Origin: an uncultured Pelagibacteraceae bacterium
GTDB lineage: Bacteria; Pseudomonadota; Alphaproteobacteria; Pelagibacterales; Pelagibacteraceae
DNA length: 57,436 nt
NCBI GenBank assembly: GCA_902620585.1
Contig: CACNJC010000007.1
Coordinates: 1-57,436, forward strand
Direction: 5' to 3'
Part shown: one piece after another, positions 35,837 to 43,927 of the stretch
Numbering within the stretch: the first letter of the stretch is position 1
Layout of the letters: each line of letters begins with the position of its first letter
The notes under the pieces: generated by a model
Told to the model about the DNA's origin: nothing
Seen by the model: only the letters and a program-made list of their open reading frames with translations
Databases searched by the model: none
Made by a program: the position numbers and the translations under genes

Positions 35837-38074
35837 ATGCCTTATAAATTAATTAGTCTAGTATTTTTATTATCTTTTTTAATTATTGATTTAGCTCATT
35901 CTGATACAGGTTTCGTTTTACCTTTAAAAAAACCGTCGATTTTTAAAAAAATTGAAAAAAGTAGAAATTTAGAGTTAGGCTCAAACTTACCTAAACAGAA
36001 ACCAATTTTAGGATCACCTAAAATTGAAAAAACGATCACTAAAGAAAAAGAAGTAATTAAAAAAGAAACAACAAAAAAGGACAAAATAGTAAAAATCGAT
36101 ACTAGTTTTATTTTTCCAGAGAAAAAACCTGCTACTTTTAAAACATCAAGCAAAGAAGCTAAAAGTTCAACTATTTTAAATTTAAAAGATTTTGCTAAAG
36201 CTAAAGAAGTTATGAAATTTGTTAAAGCCAAAAAGTGGAATAGCGCAATGAAAACAGCTGAAAAAGTTAAAGATAGAGATTTCAGAACTTTGATTACATG
36301 GATGTATTTAAAAACAACAGGTAACGCTGCTACTTTTAATGACTATAAAAAGTTTATTGAAAGAAATTCAGATTATCCAAGAATAAATAGAATAAAGTAC
36401 CTTGCTGAAAAAAAAATTTATTTAAAAAATACCTCTCCGACATCTGTAATAAATTGGTTTGAAAAAAACCCTCCATTAGGAGGTTTAGGAAAAATTAAGC
36501 TTGCTGAAGCTTTTTTAGAACAAGGAAAAAATAAAGAGGTTGAAATTTTATTGAAAGATGGTTGGGTTACTGCTGATATACCAAAAAACGATTTAGGTTA
36601 TTACAGAGCTAAGTTTAAAAAATTTTTAACAGCGGAAGATCATTTAAAAAGAGCTGATTATCTTGCATGGGAGAGAAAATATTGGGATTTAAAAAGAATG
36701 TTAAAATATCTGCCTACAGATGAGAGAGCTCTTTATAATGCTAGACAAATATTAATGAGTAACTCTTACGGTGTTGATAATGCAATATCTAAAGTACCTG
36801 CACATCTTAAAAATGATCCTGGTTTAGAGTTTGATAGATTAAGATGGAGAAACAGAAGAGGAAGATTAGAAGGATCATTAGAAATTCTTTACAAAAATGC
36901 TAATAAGACCGAAAGACAAATGATAAGACCAGATTTGTGGTGGGAACAAAGAAAAAGCGTTACAAGATCTTTAATTTACAAAAAAAGATATAAGACGGCT
37001 TACAAAATATCAAGTGAGCATTCATTGTCTTCTGGCGCTTCTTTCGCAGAAGCTGAATGGCTGTCTGGTTGGATAGCTTTATCTTTTTTAAATTCAGCAG
37101 AATATGCAATAAATCATTTTGAAAATTTTTATAACAATGTTGGCTATCCAATTAGTTTAGCTAGAGGTGCTTACTGGTTAGGTGCTGCCTATAAAGAAAT
37201 AGGGAATGAGGAAATAGCAAATAAATATTTTACAGAGGGAGCAAAATTTCCAATGACTTATTATGGGCAACTTTCATTTAATGAAATTAAACCTGGTGAA
37301 AATTTTGAACTAATTGATCAATCAAATTTCGATAAAGATTATGAAAAAATATTCAGAAAAAATAGATTGATAAAGCATGTTATTCTCCTTAAGGAACTTG
37401 ACTCAACAAAATACACAAAGGACATTCTTAAACATCTTGCTGCTTTAAACGTGGAAAAAGGGAGCGAAATCTTAGCAGCAAAATTGTCTACGGATGTTGG
37501 TAGGTATGATTTTGCAATACAAATATCTAAGCAAGCTTCATATGAAAAAAGATTTTATAATAAATTCAATTATCCAATTATAACAACCCCTAAAGAAATT
37601 AATAATAAGACTATGCCTAGCTCTGAGGTAGTTTTAGCCATAATAAGACAAGAAAGTGAATTCGATGCAAAAGCTAATAGTTGGGCTGGAGCTAGAGGAA
37701 TGATGCAGCTAATGAAATATACTGCTAAGGTAGTAGCTAAGCAAGCTAAGCTGCCTTATAGTATAAGTAGGTTAACTCGCGATCCAGAATATAATATAAA
37801 ACTTGGAACATATTATTTCAATTCATTAATAGAGGATTACAACGGTGTTTATCCATTTGCTATCGCTGCTTATAATGCGGGACCTAACAGAGTAAAAACT
37901 TGGAGAAGGGTTAATGGTGATCCATCAAAAGGAAAATTATCATATGTAAATTGGATAGAACTAATAAGATTTAAGGAAACAAGAAATTACGTACAAAGAG
38001 TTTTAGAAAATATAAACGTATACAAGTACATGCTTAGTAAAGAACCTGTAAAAATTGACAGTTTCTTTAATTAG
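35837..38074 (+). CDS. Soluble lytic murein transglycosylase (Slt70-like)
   Basis: Cleaves peptidoglycan glycan strands with formation of 1,6-anhydro-muramyl ends. The 745-residue protein starts with a signal peptide (about 1-22), followed by a Lys/Thr-rich linker with repeated VLPLKKPS / FPEKKPAT-like P-x-K-K-P motifs (about 28-105), a long alpha-helical superhelical region, and a C-terminal SLT domain: AIIRQESEFDAKA with catalytic Glu near residue 605, GARGMMQLM and AIAAYNAGPNRV. It is the only plus-strand gene between hemB and rarD. Confidence 0.93.
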   Translation: MPYKLISLVFLLSFLIIDLAHSDTGFVLPLKKPSIFKKIEKSRNLELGSNLPKQKPILGSPKIEKTITKEKEVIKKETTKKDKIVKIDTSFIFPEKKPATFKTSSKEAKSSTILNLKDFAKAKEVMKFVKAKKWNSAMKTAEKVKDRDFRTLITWMYLKTTGNAATFNDYKKFIERNSDYPRINRIKYLAEKKIYLKNTSPTSVINWFEKNPPLGGLGKIKLAEAFLEQGKNKEVEILLKDGWVTADIPKNDLGYYRAKFKKFLTAEDHLKRADYLAWERKYWDLKRMLKYLPTDERALYNARQILMSNSYGVDNAISKVPAHLKNDPGLEFDRLRWRNRRGRLEGSLEILYKNANKTERQMIRPDLWWEQRKSVTRSLIYKKRYKTAYKISSEHSLSSGASFAEAEWLSGWIALSFLNSAEYAINHFENFYNNVGYPISLARGAYWLGAAYKEIGNEEIANKYFTEGAKFPMTYYGQLSFNEIKPGENFELIDQSNFDKDYEKIFRKNRLIKHVILLKELDSTKYTKDILKHLAALNVEKGSEILAAKLSTDVGRYDFAIQISKQASYEKRFYNKFNYPIITTPKEINNKTMPSSEVVLAIIRQESEFDAKANSWAGARGMMQLMKYTAKVVAKQAKLPYSISRLTRDPEYNIKLGTYYFNSLIEDYNGVYPFAIAAYNAGPNRVKTWRRVNGDPSKGKLSYVNWIELIRFKETRNYVQRVLENINVYKYMLSKEPVKIDSFFN

Positions 38075-38077
38075 TTT

Positions 38078-38169
38078 TGGCGGAAGAGGAGAGATTCGAA
38101 CTCTCGGTACGATGTTACTCGTACGGTTAGTTAGCAACCAACTGGTTTAAACCGCTCACCCACTCTTCC
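38078..38169 (-). tRNA. tRNA-Ser (anticodon GCU)
   Basis: On the minus strand the 92-base sequence has acceptor stem GGAAGAG/CTCTTCC with G discriminator and encoded CCA, anticodon stem GTTGG/CTAAC around loop TTGCTAA with anticodon GCT, a long variable arm of the class II type (CGTACGAGTAACATCGTACG, which forms a hairpin), and T arm GAGAG-TTCGAATC-TCTC. It reads serine AGC/AGU codons. It is convergent with the transglycosylase gene, four bases from its stop. Confidence 0.97.
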
Positions 38170-38238
38170 ATTAAACCAAATTTATTTAGTACTATTTATT
38201 AAATAATTAACTTATAAATCAATCAAAAAAATGGTCAA

Positions 38239-39111
38239 ATGAAGAAAAGCTTATTAAAGGGTTCATTATTTACTATTGGAGCTTCGCTTTGGTGGGGAGT
38301 AATAGGAGTTCTGTACTTTAAATTTGTTTCGTTTGCTTCTGCACTTGAATTATCAATTCATAGAGCTATTTGGACTGCAGTACTACTATTATTTACTACT
38401 CATTATTATTCTAAATGGAATGAGCTTAAAAAGATAATAATAAAAAAAACTAACATTTTTATTTTTTTTTTTACTGGACTTTTGATCTCAATAAATTGGT
38501 TTACTTGGTTATACGCAGTACAAACAAACAATCTTTTAGATGGTGCTTTAGGCTACTATATTTTTCCAATCTTAAGTGTTTTTTTTGGTTTTATTTTTTT
38601 AAAAGAGGAATTAAATAGAAATCAAGCGATTTCGATTGGTCTCGTAATTTTTGCATTAATCTATTTTTTGTTAAAATTAGGTGAAGTTCCTTGGATTGGT
38701 ATTACCGTAGCATTAACATTTAGTTTATATAATTTGATTAGAAAGAAAATCAAAGTTTCATCAGATATAGGTTTATTAGTTGAAACTTTGCTTATTTCAC
38801 CTTTAGCAATTGGACTCTTTATTTTCTTAATTAATAATGATTCAAATATATTTTCAATAAATAACCCAAGACAATCTTTTTATCTTTTTTGGGCTGGGCT
38901 TATGACTCTTGTGCCTCTTTTTTGGTATACAAAAGGATTTAAAATTATTGGTATAGGTCCAGCAAGTATGATATTTTTTCTTACACCAACTGCACAGTTT
39001 GTTTTAGGACTTTTTTATTATAATGAGCCTTTAATTTTTGATGAGATAATTTCATTTGTATTTATTTGGATTGCAGTAGTAATTTATCTTAATGAACTAC
39101 GTAAAGAATAA
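38239..39111 (+). CDS. rarD: RarD-like EamA-family transporter (DMT superfamily)
   Basis: A 290-residue inner-membrane protein with ten predicted helices, two EamA repeats, resembling chloramphenicol-sensitive protein RarD. Motifs include GASLWWGVIGVLYFKF at the start, ELSIHRAIWTAVLL, INWFTWLYAVQTNNLLDGALGYYIFPILSVFFGFIFLKEEL in successive pieces, and GIGPASMIFFLTPTAQFVLGLFYYNEP near the end. Substrate is unknown; relatives export metabolites. The ATG at 38239 is out of frame with an ATG at 38231. Its end overlaps the convergent transporter by 28 bases. Confidence 0.85.
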   Translation: MKKSLLKGSLFTIGASLWWGVIGVLYFKFVSFASALELSIHRAIWTAVLLLFTTHYYSKWNELKKIIIKKTNIFIFFFTGLLISINWFTWLYAVQTNNLLDGALGYYIFPILSVFFGFIFLKEELNRNQAISIGLVIFALIYFLLKLGEVPWIGITVALTFSLYNLIRKKIKVSSDIGLLVETLLISPLAIGLFIFLINNDSNIFSINNPRQSFYLFWAGLMTLVPLFWYTKGFKIIGIGPASMIFFLTPTAQFVLGLFYYNEPLIFDEIISFVFIWIAVVIYLNELRKE

Positions 39112-40535
39112 ATTATTATTATTGTTACAGGAACAATTATTGAAACCAAAAATGAAATAAATAATAAATTTGTTTGTATTATCGTGTTAAACATTTCTTT
39201 TGAAAATAAATTTCCAACCAAAATACTACTTTGAAAATCAGTGCTTGGAAAAAAAAGCAAACCACTAATCAAACCAAATATTATCGATAAATAAGCCAAC
39301 TTATAATTTATCTTTTTGTTAAAAAAACCATAAAAAATAGTAACTACTGCAGCACAACATAATAAATCAGCTAATAAAAAAAGATAAAGTATACTATATC
39401 CTTTTGATGCAAAAATAAAAACAATTACACTCAGTACTAATATTATTAAATTTGCTTTTTCTTTAATTTTTTTTCCTGAAATTTTTTTATGTATTTCATT
39501 TCCATTTATAATTATTAAACTAGATATAGCGTTTATTAATGTATCTATAGTGCTTAACGTAAGTGATAGAGCAAGGATTAAGACCCCTAAAGTAATAAAA
39601 AAGTGTTTTTTATCAAGTATCAGTTCAAAAAAAGCTAGATCCGGAATAACTTTTGAATTTAATGAATAGGAAATAAGCCCAGTGTAGCCCATCCAAAATA
39701 CAATTAAGAAAATAATTATAAAAGCAATTATTAAACTTGATTTTAAAATAGTTTCATTTTTTGCAGAAAATACTCTTTGCCAATTTCCTTGATGAAATAA
39801 ATTTGTAGCTGCTACAGCTATAAAAAAAGTTAATCCAGCCGTATAGTTTGGCAAATATTTTATATCAATTAAATTTGAAGAATTTTTTTTTATAATTTCA
39901 TAACTTGATAAATCTAACTTTCCTAGGATGATAAATACAGAGACTAAAAGTATTAACAGTATAAAACTAAATTGATATTTATCAGTTATAATAGAAAGTT
40001 TAAATCCTCCCTTAAGAATATATAACAAGCAAATAATTAATGTTATTCCTGATGTTATCCATAAAGGTATTTTTGAGATATAGTTTAATAAGAAGGCTAT
40101 AGCTGTAACTTCAGCTATCAGAAATATCGTTAAATAAAATAATATTAAAAAAAGACTTATTTTTAATATCTTATCTCCAAATCTCTTCTTAATAAATTCT
40201 GTTAAGGTTAAACCTCTTGGAAATTCTTTTCTAATTTTCGGTCCAAAATTATATAAAAATAACATTGGAGATGCTGCTCCTAATGCATATCCAATTACAG
40301 CTCCTATTCCTCCCCAAGTAGCTGCTGATGCTGGTCCAAACAAAATCCACGCTCCTAAAGCAGATGCTGTTAAACTTGCAGTTAATGAAAAAATATTTTC
40401 ATTCCTATTTCCAACGATATAACTTCTATTATTAGTAATTTTTCTTGAATATAAATAACCTAATCCAATAAAAAAAATGCCAATTATTATTATGGTTGTT
40501 AATGATGTTTGTATTGATATATAAGCTTTTTCCAT
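39084..40535 (-). CDS. thiV: Sodium:solute symporter family transporter, ThiV-like (predicted HMP/thiamin precursor uptake)
   Basis: A 483-residue inner-membrane protein with about 13 helices and SSS-family motifs: SYIVGNRNENIFSLTASLTASALGAW with GPASAATWGGIGAVIGYALG, LTLTEFIKKRFG and the TDKYQF element. The leader is a TPP riboswitch whose P1 contains the ATG, so expression should fall when thiamin pyrophosphate is plentiful. In SAR11 an SSS transporter with a TPP riboswitch was named ThiV and proposed to import the thiamin pyrimidine precursor HMP. The riboswitch supports a thiamin-related substrate; the exact substrate is inference. Confidence 0.85.
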   Translation of the reverse strand: MEKAYISIQTSLTTIIIIGIFFIGLGYLYSRKITNNRSYIVGNRNENIFSLTASLTASALGAWILFGPASAATWGGIGAVIGYALGAASPMLFLYNFGPKIRKEFPRGLTLTEFIKKRFGDKILKISLFLILFYLTIFLIAEVTAIAFLLNYISKIPLWITSGITLIICLLYILKGGFKLSIITDKYQFSFILLILLVSVFIILGKLDLSSYEIIKKNSSNLIDIKYLPNYTAGLTFFIAVAATNLFHQGNWQRVFSAKNETILKSSLIIAFIIIFLIVFWMGYTGLISYSLNSKVIPDLAFFELILDKKHFFITLGVLILALSLTLSTIDTLINAISSLIIINGNEIHKKISGKKIKEKANLIILVLSVIVFIFASKGYSILYLFLLADLLCCAAVVTIFYGFFNKKINYKLAYLSIIFGLISGLLFFPSTDFQSSILVGNLFSKEMFNTIIQTNLLFISFLVSIIVPVTIIIIYSLRSSLR

Positions 40536-40602
40536 AAATCCCTCACTGAATTACCGGTCAGGTTCTTAGGGTATGATCTCAGTCCTTTTGACACCCCTTA
40601 TG
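40533..40602 (-). promoter_or_regulatory. TPP riboswitch (THI element), compact, covering the thiV start codon
   Basis: Read on the minus strand it contains the conserved TPP-binding elements in order: GGGGTG, CTGAGA, ACCC, GAACCTGA and GTGAGGGA. P1 is CATAA (40598-40602) with TTATG (40533-40537), and its 3' strand includes the thiV ATG. P2 is AGGG/CCCT, P3 a very short GUC/GAC hairpin around the CTGAGA approach, and the P4/P5 arm is ACCGGTAATTCAGT. GAGGGA, part of the aptamer core, also sits four bases before the ATG as the only Shine-Dalgarno candidate. This implies translational control with no separate expression platform. Helix assignments are by eye. Confidence 0.93.
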
Positions 40603-40605
40603 TTA

Positions 40606-41883
40606 TTATACGTTTATTTTTGGTAATAAGTCAAATGATGCTGTGTCTATTCTTGATGAATGTTCTCTTCTCATCTTCCAATCATTCTTTATCCCTGCTT
40701 GGGCAATACTAATAGCGTTTCGGCCATATTTTGCATTAGTAAAATCTATCGCCTTCATTAGTGTTTTTGATTTATTCTCTAAGATTGGTGTTAATAGATT
40801 AAACTCTTTCTCTGATGACTCTTTTAATTTAGAAAGAATAATTCCTGCTTTTTGATAGAAATATCCATACTTATAAATTTTTTCTAAACCTTTGATTGCC
40901 GTTTTTACAAGTTCAAAGCTATTGTTTGAAGATACCGGTAGTTCAATAGTAATTGAATTTGAATAATACTTTCTATTTCTATCAAATGGACTTGTTCTTA
41001 TGAAAACCGTTATTGCTCTTGTTGTTTGTTTATCTATTCTAATTTTCTCTGCTGCATTTAAGCAATGAGTTGTTATTGATTCTCTTAATTTTTCTAAACT
41101 TTCTACTTTTTTTCCAAAAGATCTTGATACACAACAGCTTTTTCTTTTTGTATCCTCTGTTTCTAAATCGATGCAAGGAATGCCTCTCAATTCCATCACT
41201 GTTTTTGCACCTAACACGTTGGTGCTTTTTTTAACCCAAGTATTTGAAATATTTTTTAATTCCAAAGCATTGTTAATACCATTTTTTTTATATAACTTAG
41301 ATAATTGTTTCCCTACTCCCCAAATATCTGCGATATCAAAATTTTTCAAAACACTATCGATATTTTTTTTTAGGTACATAACACCTGTTTTATCTTTTTT
41401 AGCTATATGATTTGCCACTTTGCTCAAAGTTTTCGTGCTTGAGATACCCACGCTTGTTGGTATTCCTGTCCATTTTAAAACTCTTTCTCTTATTTTTTTT
41501 CCATATTCTTCTATTTGACTATCTTTTATGTGAGTTAAATCTATAAAGGCTTCATCTATAGAATAGATTTCAATTTTATCAGAAAATCCTTTTAAAACTT
41601 TCATTACTCTTCTAGATAAATCGCCGTACAAAGCATAGTTCGAAGAAAATATTTGTACATTATTTTTCTTAACTAATTCTTTGACTTTAAAATATGGCTC
41701 ACCCATTTTAATTCCAATTTTTTTAGCTTCTGTCGATCTTGATATAACACAACCATCATTATTAGATAATACCACTACAGGCATACTTTGTATTTTTGGA
41801 TTGAATAGTCTCTCGCATGAGACGTAAAAAGAGTTGCAATCGATTAGCGCAACTTTATTTTTACTGTTGTTTGTGAATGACAT
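40606..41883 (-). CDS. umuC: Y-family DNA polymerase, UmuC-like
   Basis: Error-prone polymerase for translesion synthesis with UmuD as partner. The 425-residue protein has the catalytic IDCNSFYVSCERLF with Asp15, NNDGCVISRS (41-50), YSIDEAFIDL (107-116) with Asp110/Glu111, and the WGVGKQLSKLYKKNGI helix-hairpin-helix, then SFGKKV and a little-finger region; C terminus contains KNDWKMRREHSS and IDTASFDLLPKI. The start overlaps the umuD gene by 23 bases. An SOS box precedes the pair. Confidence 0.93.
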   Translation of the reverse strand: MSFTNNSKNKVALIDCNSFYVSCERLFNPKIQSMPVVVLSNNDGCVISRSTEAKKIGIKMGEPYFKVKELVKKNNVQIFSSNYALYGDLSRRVMKVLKGFSDKIEIYSIDEAFIDLTHIKDSQIEEYGKKIRERVLKWTGIPTSVGISSTKTLSKVANHIAKKDKTGVMYLKKNIDSVLKNFDIADIWGVGKQLSKLYKKNGINNALELKNISNTWVKKSTNVLGAKTVMELRGIPCIDLETEDTKRKSCCVSRSFGKKVESLEKLRESITTHCLNAAEKIRIDKQTTRAITVFIRTSPFDRNRKYYSNSITIELPVSSNNSFELVKTAIKGLEKIYKYGYFYQKAGIILSKLKESSEKEFNLLTPILENKSKTLMKAIDFTNAKYGRNAISIAQAGIKNDWKMRREHSSRIDTASFDLLPKINV

Positions 41884-42256
41884 AAGTCACTACTCCCCAA
41901 ATTATTATTTCTGGATTATCTGCTAAATCTATTTTATCTAACGCATTTTTCGATCCAGAAGTTAAATAATTAGTTTCTTTGCTTTTAACTAAAGTTTTTA
42001 CTACAAGTTCTTCATTGATATTTGCTATAACAGTTGAAAAATTTTTTGGATTTATACTTTTATCAACTATTAATAAATCACCATCATATATACCAACATT
42101 TGTCATGGACTTCCCTTGTACTCTGATAATAAAAGTTGCAGGTGGGTTTGTTACGAGATGTGAATTTAAATCTATATCGTCTTCAATATAGTCAGTTGCA
42201 GGCGATGGAAATCCAGCTCCCACTTTATGTAAATAATAAGGTATTGTTAACTTCAT
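41861..42256 (-). CDS. umuD: UmuD-like S24 peptidase (SOS mutagenesis protein)
   Basis: Self-cleaving UmuD homologue that activates the UmuC polymerase after DNA damage. The 131-residue protein begins with a short arm and the cleavage context GAGFPSPATDY, where the scissile bond would be Ala14-Gly15. The Ser-Lys dyad is Ser50 (GKSM) and Lys87 (VVKT), spaced 37 residues as in E. coli UmuD, followed by a conserved GVVTYVIHK C terminus. There is no DNA-binding domain, so it is UmuD not LexA. A GTTC-N7-GTTC box lies five bases upstream of its ATG. Confidence 0.93.
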   Translation of the reverse strand: MKLTIPYYLHKVGAGFPSPATDYIEDDIDLNSHLVTNPPATFIIRVQGKSMTNVGIYDGDLLIVDKSINPKNFSTVIANINEELVVKTLVKSKETNYLTSGSKNALDKIDLADNPEIIIWGVVTYVIHKQQ

Positions 42257-42260
42257 AAAT

Positions 42261-42275
42261 GTTCTTGTTTTGTTC
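42261..42275. promoter_or_regulatory. Predicted alphaproteobacterial SOS (LexA) box GTTC-N7-GTTC
   Basis: GTTC at 42261-42264 and GTTC at 42272-42275 are separated by exactly seven bases, a perfect match to the alphaproteobacterial LexA operator. It lies five bases upstream of the umuD ATG and 100 bases before the divergent substrate-binding protein gene. The direct repeat reads on the plus strand, so relative to umuD it is inverted (GAAC-N7-GAAC). Binding is inferred; a lexA gene is not in the window. Confidence 0.6.
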
Positions 42276-42374
42276 TTTATAGCTGATAAACTGCCTTTCA
42301 GTCAACCCTTTTTCAAAAGATTATTAAAGTGGGTCAAATTGCAAATCGAAAAAAAGAGAGAGATTAGCTATTAA

Positions 42375-43151
42375 GTGTGTGTGATTAAAAAAATTTTTTC
42401 AATATTATTTGTGTTGTTTATAACAACAAGTGTTCAAGCAGCATCTAAGTTAGATTCAATTAAAAAAAGTGGCGAGTTAAGAGTTGGAACAACAGGAGAC
42501 TGGGATCCAATGTCAATGAAAGATCCTGCAACTAATAAATATAAGGGATTTGATATAGATGTAATGAAGGAATTAGCTAAAGATTTAGGTGTTAAGGTAA
42601 AATTTGTTCCAGCTGAATGGAAAACAATAGTTGCTGGTATAACGGCTGATCGATACGACATTTCTACAAGTGTAACAAAAACTCCTAAAAGAGCAGAAGT
42701 AGCAGGCTTTACAGCTACGTATTATAAGTATGCAACAGTTCCACTTGTTTTAAAAAAGAATTTAAAAAAATTTCCTACTTGGGAGTCGTTAAATAATAGT
42801 AACGTAAAAATAGCCACTACATTAGGTACTTCACAAGAGGAAAAAGCAAAAGAATTTTTTCCAAAATCAAAATTACAATCTGTTGAGGCTCCTGCAAGAG
42901 ATTTCCAAGAAGTATTAGCAGGAAGAGCTGATGGAAACATCACAAGCTCAACAGAAGCAAACAAATTAGTAATTAAATATCCTCAATTAGCCATAGTTCC
43001 CGATGGAGGAAAAAATCCAGCATTTTTAGCAATGATGGTGCCAAAAGGTGATAAAGTTTGGAATAATTATGTAAGTAATTGGATTAAGAAAAAGCAATCC
43101 TCAGGATTTTTCAAACGATTACTAGCTAAGTATAACTTAAAGAGCTTATAA
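42375..43151 (+). CDS. ABC transporter substrate-binding protein (amino acid / cyclohexadienyl dehydratase-like SBP family 3)
   Basis: A 258-residue periplasmic binding protein. The signal peptide [22 protein letters not shown] is followed by [17 protein letters not shown] and [23 protein letters not shown], the SBP_bac_3 ligand-binding start, and [17 protein letters not shown] with IVPDGG... later; the layout is closest to PheC-like binding proteins. The start is GTG at 42375, with GAGAGAGA eleven bases upstream; GTG at 42381 is an alternative. A polar amino acid permease gene follows 42 bases later. Whether it binds an amino acid or an aromatic precursor cannot be told. Confidence 0.85.
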   Translation: MCVIKKIFSILFVLFITTSVQAASKLDSIKKSGELRVGTTGDWDPMSMKDPATNKYKGFDIDVMKELAKDLGVKVKFVPAEWKTIVAGITADRYDISTSVTKTPKRAEVAGFTATYYKYATVPLVLKKNLKKFPTWESLNNSNVKIATTLGTSQEEKAKEFFPKSKLQSVEAPARDFQEVLAGRADGNITSSTEANKLVIKYPQLAIVPDGGKNPAFLAMMVPKGDKVWNNYVSNWIKKKQSSGFFKRLLAKYNLKSL

Positions 43152-43192
43152 TTTAAGTTTCAATACCCTCAATTAACAAATATAGTCGATTA

Positions 43193-43927
43193 GTGAAGTT
43201 TTTAAAAATAATTGCTCTATTATTTTTGCTACAAGGGTGTAGCTCAAATTATGAATGGGGCTGGTATATTTTAAGTCCAGAAAATATAGATGGGTTAACT
43301 AATCTAAAATTTTTAATAAGTGGTATTACTACAACTATTTATATTTCTGTTGTGTCAATCATTCTAGCAATGATTATTGGCTTGGTCGTAGCTCTTCCCT
43401 CTCTTTCCAATAATAAATTTCTAAGTTATTTTAATATCGCTTATGTAGAAATTGTTAGAGCTATTCCTTTATTAGTCTTAATTCTTTGGATTTATTACGG
43501 TCTACCAATTATGATGGGCGTAAGTTTTTCTCCATTTGTTTCAGGTATAATCGCTTTGACTATAAGTGAAAGTGCCTTTCAAGCAGAAATTTTTAGAGCT
43601 GGAATTAATTCTATATCCAAAGGACAGCATGAAGTTTCTGAGTCATTAGGAATGGATTTTTGGAGAAAAATGAGATTAGTAATCTTGCCCCAGGCAATTA
43701 AAGTAGTACTACCTGCCATGGGAAATCAATTTGTATACGTCTTAAAAATGTCTTCGCTAGTATCAATTATTGGTATTGGTGATTTAACAAGAAAAGCAAA
43801 TGAGCTTGTTACAACTACTTATAGACCTCTAGAAATTTATACTTTTTTAATATTAGAATACTTAGTGCTAATTCTAATTGTTTCGTACCTTGTCAGAAAA
43901 TTAGAAAATAAATTAAAATACAAATAA
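43193..43927 (+). CDS. Polar amino acid-type ABC transporter permease
   Basis: A 244-residue permease of the His/Glu/Arg type with about five helices. It has the C-terminal EAA loop GQHEVSESLGMDFWRKMRLVILPQA and, before it, SESAFQAEIFRAGINSI. Unusually, the N terminus KIIALLFLLQGCSSNYEWGWY looks like a lipoprotein signal with Cys16. The start is GTG at 43193. It pairs with the binding protein upstream; no ATP-binding gene follows, since the next gene is convergent and overlaps by 15 bases. The ATPase must be supplied from elsewhere. Confidence 0.87.
   Translation: MKFLKIIALLFLLQGCSSNYEWGWYILSPENIDGLTNLKFLISGITTTIYISVVSIILAMIIGLVVALPSLSNNKFLSYFNIAYVEIVRAIPLLVLILWIYYGLPIMMGVSFSPFVSGIIALTISESAFQAEIFRAGINSISKGQHEVSESLGMDFWRKMRLVILPQAIKVVLPAMGNQFVYVLKMSSLVSIIGIGDLTRKANELVTTTYRPLEIYTFLILEYLVLILIVSYLVRKLENKLKYK

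Noticed and set aside
35896-36231. Minus-strand open frame within the start of the lytic transglycosylase gene
   Set aside because: It mirrors the Lys-rich linker of the transglycosylase; no start context or homology-like features.
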